DNA from: Proteiniphilum sp. UBA4084
GTDB lineage: Bacteria > Bacteroidota > Bacteroidia > Bacteroidales > Dysgonomonadaceae
Assembly (NCBI GenBank): GCA_002383605.1
Contig: DFYK01000094.1
Location: forward strand, 1-22,166
Length of the DNA: 22,166 nt
Direction of reading: 5' to 3'
A program made the position numbers and the translations under genes. Positions 17,446 to 22,166 of the stretch are shown here, piece by piece. The notes under the pieces were generated by a model. It had not been told where the DNA came from. It searched no databases and saw only the letters and a program-made list of their open reading frames with translations. Within the stretch, counting starts at the first letter, position 1. Each line of letters starts with the position of its first letter.

Positions 17446-18516
17446 TTAATATACGGTATTATTGAATCGCTTATAAAAGACAACATTTTCCCGGGTGATG
17501 ATATCCAGCTGGACATAATTTTGTTTTTTCACCGGACTTTTAAAGATTAAATACTCTAACAGTGTTTTCATGGAGGAGAACCCCTGATATTCGGGTTCCT
17601 GTCCAATCAAGTAATCAATTTGCCCTTTTTTGAGTGCTTCCACGTTGGCTGCGGTTAAATCCATACAGATCATTCTGACCCCCTTTATATGATTGGTTTC
17701 GAGGTAATCGGCAATAAAGTTACCCCGTGAATTTAATACGACGATGGCGGGAACTTCCCGTTGACTTTGAAACAGCCGGGACAGATACATTTCGTTGTCC
17801 TCGGGTTCAGTGACAGAAAAAGGAATAGTCAGTATCAGGTTTGAGCATCTGTTGTTTTCAAGGTAGTCGGTAAATCCCTTCTTTCGAAGTACGGTGGTAT
17901 TGGCGCTTTTGTCTCCTGTTCTGACCGCCTGAAAGATCGCGATATTGGCATGATCCGGAATAATGGAAGTGATTAGTTTGGCCATCATGAAGCCGCACAC
18001 GTAATGATCAGCAGAGTAGAAGGCAAGCGGGGCTGTGGAATCAATGGTAGAATCCACGAATATATAAGGTATATCCCTGTCGTCCATTTTCTTGCACAGG
18101 TTGATCGTCTCCTCGGGAAAAGTAGGGCCAATAATCAATGCGTCCATTTCAAAACCGGCAATCTTTTCAAAAGTTTGTCGACAGGAGTAGATATCATATT
18201 GATTGTAAGTAAATATTTGCAATTCGATTTTTACATTTTCATATTCTTCCAATGCATGTCGGATGCCGTTGTGGATGCTTTCCCAATATGCGCCGAGAGA
18301 TACCTCGGGAGTGGTCACAATAATCTTGTAACTCCTCTTTAAGGAAATGGCAGATACATGGATATTTGGCTTGTAATTTACTTCATCCAATACATGTTCA
18401 ATGGCTATACGGGCCGTTTCCGACACGTTCCCCCGGTTGTGAAGTACCCTGTCGACTGTCCCTTTTGAAACGCCAGCCATCTTTGCAATGTCGATTATCC
18501 GGACTTTCTTTTGCAT
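17446..18516 (-). CDS. LacI-family transcriptional regulator of the PUL
   Basis: A 356-aa regulator of typical LacI length. The N-terminal helix-turn-helix is evident: VRIIDIAKMAGVSKGTVDRVL at about 5-25, with HNRGNVSETARIAIEHVLDEVNYKPN following as the remaining helices and hinge start. Residues from about 65 onward form a periplasmic-binding-protein-like sugar sensor (IIVTTPEVSLGAYWESIHNGI, ALIIGPTFPEETI, IPYIFVDSTIDS, TANVEALKKGQIDYLIGQEPEYQGF). It would bind DNA in the cytoplasm and release on a sugar ligand, plausibly a uronate or a disaccharide breakdown product. Matching CG-centred palindromes lie in front of its own gene and in front of susC-A, indicating autoregulation and control of the import operon. 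No hybrid two-component sensor or ECF sigma/anti-sigma pair is present in the window, which makes this the likely local regulator. Whether it represses or activates is inferred from operator position (repression). Confidence 0.93.
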   Translation of the reverse strand: MQKKVRIIDIAKMAGVSKGTVDRVLHNRGNVSETARIAIEHVLDEVNYKPNIHVSAISLKRSYKIIVTTPEVSLGAYWESIHNGIRHALEEYENVKIELQIFTYNQYDIYSCRQTFEKIAGFEMDALIIGPTFPEETINLCKKMDDRDIPYIFVDSTIDSTAPLAFYSADHYVCGFMMAKLITSIIPDHANIAIFQAVRTGDKSANTTVLRKKGFTDYLENNRCSNLILTIPFSVTEPEDNEMYLSRLFQSQREVPAIVVLNSRGNFIADYLETNHIKGVRMICMDLTAANVEALKKGQIDYLIGQEPEYQGFSSMKTLLEYLIFKSPVKKQNYVQLDIITRENVVFYKRFNNTVY

Positions 18517-18590
18517 GTGTGATTTATTCAGTTAATTAATTTCTAATGGTCTTTTATTGAGACGCGGATATGTTGGTTGCATAAATAATT

Positions 18591-18606
18591 ATGTGTTCGT
18601 GCACAA
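18591..18606. promoter_or_regulatory. LacI-family operator at the regulator's own promoter
   Basis: ATGTGTTCGTGCACAA, centred on CpG at 18598/18599, is a less symmetric relative of the site at 17266-17281. Read on the minus strand with the adjoining -7 box, the two sites share TATATTTGTGCMCGARCACA, identical at 18 of 20 positions. It lies about 75 bases before the regulator's ATG and supports autoregulation. Confidence 0.75.
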
Positions 18607-18634
18607 ATATACAATTTATTTATTACCAAAAAAA
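18604..18634 (-). promoter_or_regulatory. Regulator promoter with -7 box overlapping the operator
   Basis: On the minus strand TATATTTG (18611-18604) is a perfect TAnnTTTG element, preceded by a TTTTTTTG run (18634-18627). The closest TTTG is 15 bases upstream, shorter than the usual 19-21, while the start of the T-run is at about the normal distance. The start site would fall inside the operator, about 80 bases before the ATG. Confidence 0.55.
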
Positions 18635-18782
18635 GTTTGATTTGCGTTTTTAAAATAAAATGTGGATTAGAACTTCCGGCTCACCATTGGTAAATACCGG
18701 ACTACCTAAAAAAAGAATGTGAATCAAGCGATTCGAGAATAGATATTAACGCTTTCATCTTACATTTTCCCGATATTTTATT

Positions 18783-18790
18783 TATGTTTG
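18783..18790 (+). promoter_or_regulatory. Possible -7 element for the plus-strand cluster
   Basis: TATGTTTG matches TAnnTTTG and lies about 98 bases before the first plus-strand ATG at 18888. No good -33 TTTG is present at 19-21 bases upstream, so the call rests on the -7 box and position alone. Confidence 0.3.
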
Positions 18791-18887
18791 CAGAAGCTTA
18801 AAAAAACTGAATAATGGTACTACTGCTGCAGCAAAATCTGCCTGTGAGAAAGTCTGTTTGTGTATAATAGCACCCATTATATAAAGA

Positions 18888-19223
18888 ATGAATAAAACCT
18901 TATTGGGGTTGATTTTTCTGCTTAACCCGATGCTTTTCAACATACCGGCATTGAGTAATGCTTATTTCCTTTCAGCGGATGACGGGGGGTACCACTCCTT
19001 GTTAAAAAATAGAATCGACCTGCAAGTGACAACCAAATATCCAGCAGTGAGCATGGGCAGCAATCCGGTCATCGACCTTTCCATACATGGGGGCAACAAA
19101 CAAGTGGAAGATGCGTATGTTTACAAAGATGGAAAACCTGCTTATCTGTTTAATGCCATTCAGGGAGGTAAATATGAAACAGCCTCCGGGTTTGTTTTTC
19201 AAATAGTGACAGACAACGAATAA
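18888..19223 (+). CDS. Small predicted secreted protein of unknown function
   Basis: A 111-aa frame beginning MNKTLLGLIFLLNP, with a convincing signal peptide whose likely cleavage follows ALSNA (about residue 24). The mature part (about 87 aa) is hydrophilic and alternates beta-like segments: RIDLQVTTKYPAV, NPVIDLSIHGG, DAYVYKDGKPAYLF, ASGFVFQIVTDNE. No Cys lipobox and no membrane segment are present. The start is preceded by ATAAAG, a weak ribosome-binding region. It ends 10 bases before the glycosidase-like lipoprotein and probably shares its transcript. I do not recognise the family. It could be a small carbohydrate-binding or accessory protein, or the remnant N-terminus of a once longer gene, although it carries its own signal peptide and stop and the next gene has its own too. 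Confidence 0.6.
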   Translation: MNKTLLGLIFLLNPMLFNIPALSNAYFLSADDGGYHSLLKNRIDLQVTTKYPAVSMGSNPVIDLSIHGGNKQVEDAYVYKDGKPAYLFNAIQGGKYETASGFVFQIVTDNE

Positions 19224-19233
19224 AAAAGTAAAA

Positions 19234-21363
19234 ATGAGAAATGTATTTTGTGTGCTTTTGACAGGGCTGTTGTTATCCTGTGGAGCCAATCAACCGGAGA
19301 AGATCGACCGACAAGCGCTGGTGGCGCGGAACAGTCCCAAAGTGACTGCATTCGACAAACACGCTTCCCTCTCGCTGGGGAACGGGAACTTTGCTTTTAC
19401 AGCCGATGCTACTGGCCTCCAGACATTTCCCGAGATCTATGCGAGCGGGGTGCCCTTGGGAACACAATCGCAATGGGGATGGCATAGCTTCCCCAACAAG
19501 GATAACTACAAGCCTGACGAGGCTTTGAAGAATTACAATTTCAGAGGTCGGGAAGAACCCTATGCGGTGCAGTTCAATGAACCAGGGAGGGCACAGGATG
19601 CAGCCAATTACTACCGGGTCAATCCCCACCGCCTCCATTTGGGGTATGTGGGACTGGAGCTGACAGATGATCACGGGGAGCCGATGAATGCGGAAGAAAT
19701 AAGCGGCATCAGTCAGGAACTCAATCTGTGGGAGGGTGTCCTTCATAGCCGTTTTATGGTGGACAATGATTCTGTCGCCGTCGTCACAGCCGTTCATCCC
19801 GAAAAAGATATGCTGGTAGCAAAATTACACTCCTCTCTGATAGGCAAAGAGCAGATGAAGGTACATTTCCGGTTTCCCTATCCTACCGGCGGCCATTCCG
19901 ACGATGCCACCGACTGGACTGTACCGGAAAAACACCGCACCGAGATCGTTTCTCAGGATGCACATTCCTTTATTTTGAAAAGAACACTCGATGAAACCAT
20001 CTATTACGTTCGGGTGACCTACGAGGGAGAAGCTACCTTGACGGAGAAGGAACCACACTATTTTGTGTTGACACCTGGAGCTGACCAGTTCGCATTCACC
20101 TGTGAATTTTTGGAAGAGATGCCGCAGCAGACCGATTGCGATAGCCAGGCAGTGATGGATGCCTCTTCCCATTATTGGGCCTCATTCTGGCAGGATGGTG
20201 CCGCAGTGGACTTTTCCGATTGTACCGATGAGCGTGCTCCTGAACTGGAACGCCGCGTGGTGCTTTCCCAATATCTGATGGCCATCCAATCGGCAGGAAT
20301 TTATCCACCCCAGGAGACGGGACTCACCTACAACAGCTGGTATGGTAAGTTTCACCTCGAGATGCACTGGTGGCACGCCGTTCATTTTGCACTCTGGAAC
20401 AGACCAGAGCTGCTGGAGAGAAGCATGGACTGGTATGCTGCTGCCTATCCTAATGCCAAAGAAATTGCTGAACGACAGGGTTTTGAGGGTGCCCGCTGGA
20501 TGAAGATGACCGACCCCTCGGCTATCGAAGCACCTTCGAAGGTGGGTTCGTTCCTGATCTGGCAGCAACCTCACTTCATTTATATGGCAGAACTTATTTA
20601 CCGCAACAATCCGTCACAGGAGGTACTCGATCGATATGGCTTCCTGGTGGAGGAGACTGCGAAGTTTATGGCATCCTTTGCCACCTACGATGAGCTGGAA
20701 GGACGCTACCTGCTCAAAGGGGTTATCCCGGCTCAGGAGACCCTGCGCGCCTCCGAAACAATCAACCCACCGTTTGAATTGTCTTACTGGCACTACGGGA
20801 TGACCGTGGCACAACTTTGGAGAGAACGCATCGGTCAACAGCGCGATCCCAAGTGGGACGAACTGATCGACAAGCTCTCGCCACTGGCCTACAATGCCGA
20901 CGGGCTCTATCTGGCTTCGGAAGATGCGGTGGACACCTATAAAGATATTCGTTTCACCTCCGATCACCCCGCCGTGCTGGGTGCACTGGGGATGATGCCC
21001 CAGAATAAACTGGTGCGAACCGACTACATGCAAAATACACTCAACTGGATCTGGGAGAACTGGAACTGGGGTAAGACCTGGGGATGGGACTACCCGATGA
21101 CCGCCATGAGTGCCGCCCGGCTGGGCGATCCGGAAAAAGCGGTGGGTGCCCTGCTGATGGATAAACGCACCAACACCTACCTGATAAACGGGCACAACTA
21201 CCAGGATGACCGGCTGCGTGTGTATCTGCCCGGCAACGGTGGACTTCTTACCGCAGTGGCCATGATGTGTGCCGGTTGGGATGGAAACCAGGAGATGAAT
21301 CCCGGATTTCCTAAAGATGGTACGTGGAATGTGAAATGGGAGGGTCTGAAACCCATGCCCTGA
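19234..21363 (+). CDS. Six-hairpin glycosidase-like lipoprotein (GH65/GH95-type fold)
   Basis: A 709-aa lipoprotein with lipobox LLSC (Cys16). An N-terminal beta-sandwich region (about 35-300, LSLGNGNFAFTADATGLQ) is followed by an (alpha/alpha)6 barrel (about 335-690), the layout of GH65/GH95 enzymes. Barrel landmarks are NSWYGKFHLEMHWWHAVHF at 367-385, QGFEGARWMKMTDPS at 415-429, LIWQQPHFIYMAEL at 441-454, VIPAQETL at 497-504 (E502 is a candidate acid), NPPFELSYWHYGM at 511-523 and DYPMTAMSAARLG at 619-631. The GPDE motif typical of GH65 phosphorylases is absent, so a hydrolase of a related, possibly unclassified, family is more likely. Codons are GC-rich compared with the minus-strand genes (57-58 % in three sampled 60-base lines). 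A role in trimming neutral sugars or side chains from the same glycan is an inference from location. Confidence 0.75.
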   Translation: MRNVFCVLLTGLLLSCGANQPEKIDRQALVARNSPKVTAFDKHASLSLGNGNFAFTADATGLQTFPEIYASGVPLGTQSQWGWHSFPNKDNYKPDEALKNYNFRGREEPYAVQFNEPGRAQDAANYYRVNPHRLHLGYVGLELTDDHGEPMNAEEISGISQELNLWEGVLHSRFMVDNDSVAVVTAVHPEKDMLVAKLHSSLIGKEQMKVHFRFPYPTGGHSDDATDWTVPEKHRTEIVSQDAHSFILKRTLDETIYYVRVTYEGEATLTEKEPHYFVLTPGADQFAFTCEFLEEMPQQTDCDSQAVMDASSHYWASFWQDGAAVDFSDCTDERAPELERRVVLSQYLMAIQSAGIYPPQETGLTYNSWYGKFHLEMHWWHAVHFALWNRPELLERSMDWYAAAYPNAKEIAERQGFEGARWMKMTDPSAIEAPSKVGSFLIWQQPHFIYMAELIYRNNPSQEVLDRYGFLVEETAKFMASFATYDELEGRYLLKGVIPAQETLRASETINPPFELSYWHYGMTVAQLWRERIGQQRDPKWDELIDKLSPLAYNADGLYLASEDAVDTYKDIRFTSDHPAVLGALGMMPQNKLVRTDYMQNTLNWIWENWNWGKTWGWDYPMTAMSAARLGDPEKAVGALLMDKRTNTYLINGHNYQDDRLRVYLPGNGGLLTAVAMMCAGWDGNQEMNPGFPKDGTWNVKWEGLKPMP

Positions 21364-21380
21364 ATAGAATGGTTACGGTG

Positions 21381-21424
21381 GCAGGTATCCGTGATGTGAC
21401 GTGATACCTGCTTAATATTTTTTT
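21381..21424 (+). terminator. Terminator-like hairpin between the glycosidase and DUF4450 genes
   Basis: GCAGGTATC (21381-21389) pairs perfectly with GATACCTGC (21403-21411) as a 9-bp stem. The 13-base loop can form a further CGT/ACG pairing. A TTAATA then a T7 run (21418-21424) follow, ending two bases before the next ATG at 21427. It may be a full terminator, a partial attenuator or an mRNA-stabilising 3' end. Confidence 0.7.
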
Positions 21425-21426
21425 CA

Positions 21427-22166
21427 ATGAGGTACCTTTTTACTTTTTTACTCCTGCTGTCTATTGCCCCTATTTTGGGAGCACAACCAGCAGGCTATTG
21501 GCACGAGGTGCCCCGGGAGTTGCGATATACCCCCGAGGGGAATGATTTCGTGATTGTGAATGGTAACAAGCGCTTCAACAGGGCACTTTACGGCACCAAC
21601 ACCGCTTTCCGGGTTGAAACCGGTGATATGCCTGAGTTTGGCCTTTTTATGCCGCACATGGGCGGAAACATACAACTGGGTTTTCTTTCCGGAGATAAAA
21701 GCCTCTGGCTGAACGATGCCCGCCATATCAAATCGCGATACAGAGCTGGTAGCAGGATCTATGAGATCAATGACACGTTGCTGGGCACGGGACAGATTAC
21801 CATCACCACACTGGCCATGGCCGATGCCGAGGGAATCATCGTAAAGATAGAGTCCAAAAACCTTCCTGCCGGGAGCCGGCTGATCACCACCTTTGGCGGA
21901 GCCAGCAACAGTCGTTTTTCCAGAAATGGGGATCTGGGTGTGGATGATCCTGAGGCTTTTTCCCTGAAACCCGAAGCCTGTGAAGGAAATCTTTTCACCT
22001 ATCGTAATGAGTCGTTCCTCCTTACATATGGAGCCGGTACACGGGGTGGCCCCCGCAACACGGTGGGGACTTTTTCTCAGGGAACTACCCTGAAGAGTGG
22101 CTCACCTTACAGCATGGAGTCGGTTTCTGCCCTGGTTCAGTCGCAAGTAACCGGCAACAAACCAAT
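21427..22166 (+). CDS. DUF4450 domain protein, N-terminal part (continues off window)
   Basis: The frame opens at ATG 21427 and stays open to the right edge, giving 246 codons. A type I signal peptide (MRYLFTFLLLLSIAPILGAQ) precedes the conserved start of DUF4450 proteins: GYWHEVPRELRYTPEG, DFVIVNGNKRFNRALYGTN, TAFRVETGDMPEFGLFMPH and MGGNIQLGF. These are large secreted Bacteroidetes proteins found in PULs and thought to be glycoside-active, but their function is not something I can state from the sequence. The start lies only two bases after the T-run of the preceding hairpin, so expression depends on read-through or a promoter inside the upstream gene. The family call is from recalled motif resemblance. 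Confidence 0.8.
   Translation, partial: MRYLFTFLLLLSIAPILGAQPAGYWHEVPRELRYTPEGNDFVIVNGNKRFNRALYGTNTAFRVETGDMPEFGLFMPHMGGNIQLGFLSGDKSLWLNDARHIKSRYRAGSRIYEINDTLLGTGQITITTLAMADAEGIIVKIESKNLPAGSRLITTFGGASNSRFSRNGDLGVDDPEAFSLKPEACEGNLFTYRNESFLLTYGAGTRGGPRNTVGTFSQGTTLKSGSPYSMESVSALVQSQVTGNKP

Larger units (their letters stand above)
18517..18887. other. 371-base divergent intergenic region between the regulator and the plus-strand cluster
   Basis: The region contains the regulator's own promoter and operator (18591-18634) on the minus side and a candidate plus-strand -7 box near 18783. Other small features are ACCATTGGT at about 18684 and the palindrome TGCTGCAGCA (18824-18833). No open reading frame or RNA gene is recognised, and no further copy of the LacI operator is seen near the plus-strand gene. 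Confidence 0.5.

Noticed and set aside
19273..21195. Long open frames on the minus strand (174 and 193 codons) opposite the 709-aa gene
   Set aside because: They lie fully antisense to a well-supported glycosidase-like gene. GC-rich codons create such frames by chance, and the translations show no signal peptide or family motif.
18888..21363. The 111-aa frame and the 709-aa frame as one gene broken by a frameshift
   Set aside because: Each has its own signal sequence, and the second has a proper lipobox at residue 16, so they read as two separate proteins.
1..22166. tRNA, rRNA, CRISPR array, insertion sequence or attachment site
   Set aside because: No cloverleaf, spaced direct repeats, transposase motif or terminal inverted repeats were found on reading both strands.

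Overview
The window is a Bacteroidota (most likely Bacteroidales) polysaccharide utilisation locus (PUL). The evidence is two tandem SusC/SusD pairs, a DUF1735-type surface glycan-binding lipoprotein, lipoprotein signal peptides with acidic residues after the Cys, a promoter matching the Bacteroidetes TAnnTTTG element, and weak Shine-Dalgarno sequences. Sampled GC is roughly 42-50 % over most of the locus. I cannot name the species.

Layout, right to left on the minus strand: a LacI-family regulator (17446-18516); an AT-rich control region (16911-17445); then a tightly spaced import operon, susC-A (13704-16910), susD-A (11896-13698), susC-B (9010-11862, a short form without the N-terminal carboxypeptidase-like domain), susD-B (7242-8999) and a SusE-like/DUF1735 lipoprotein (6200-7216). 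A perfect 17-bp terminator hairpin (6154-6191) closes this part. Beyond it lies a degradation operon: GH105 (4974-6074), PL12-like heparinase II/III lyase (3001-4971), a second heparinase II/III-superfamily lyase (1055-2989) and a GH88 lipoprotein cut by the left edge (<1-1022).

On the plus strand, to the right of the regulator, are a small unrecognised secreted protein (18888-19223), a six-hairpin glycosidase-like lipoprotein of the GH65/GH95 type (19234-21363) and the start of a DUF4450 protein (21427-end), with a terminator-like hairpin between the last two. The glycosidase gene is visibly GC-richer than the rest.

Inferred working model: the lyases cleave a uronic-acid-containing polysaccharide by beta-elimination, leaving 4,5-unsaturated uronyl ends. 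GH88 and GH105 remove those ends. Two SusCD complexes import oligosaccharides. The LacI protein probably represses both its own gene and the import operon through a nearly identical CG-centred operator that overlaps the -7 box of each promoter. No sulfatase is visible, so a non-sulfated or lightly sulfated substrate is a reasonable guess, although the PUL continues beyond the left edge.
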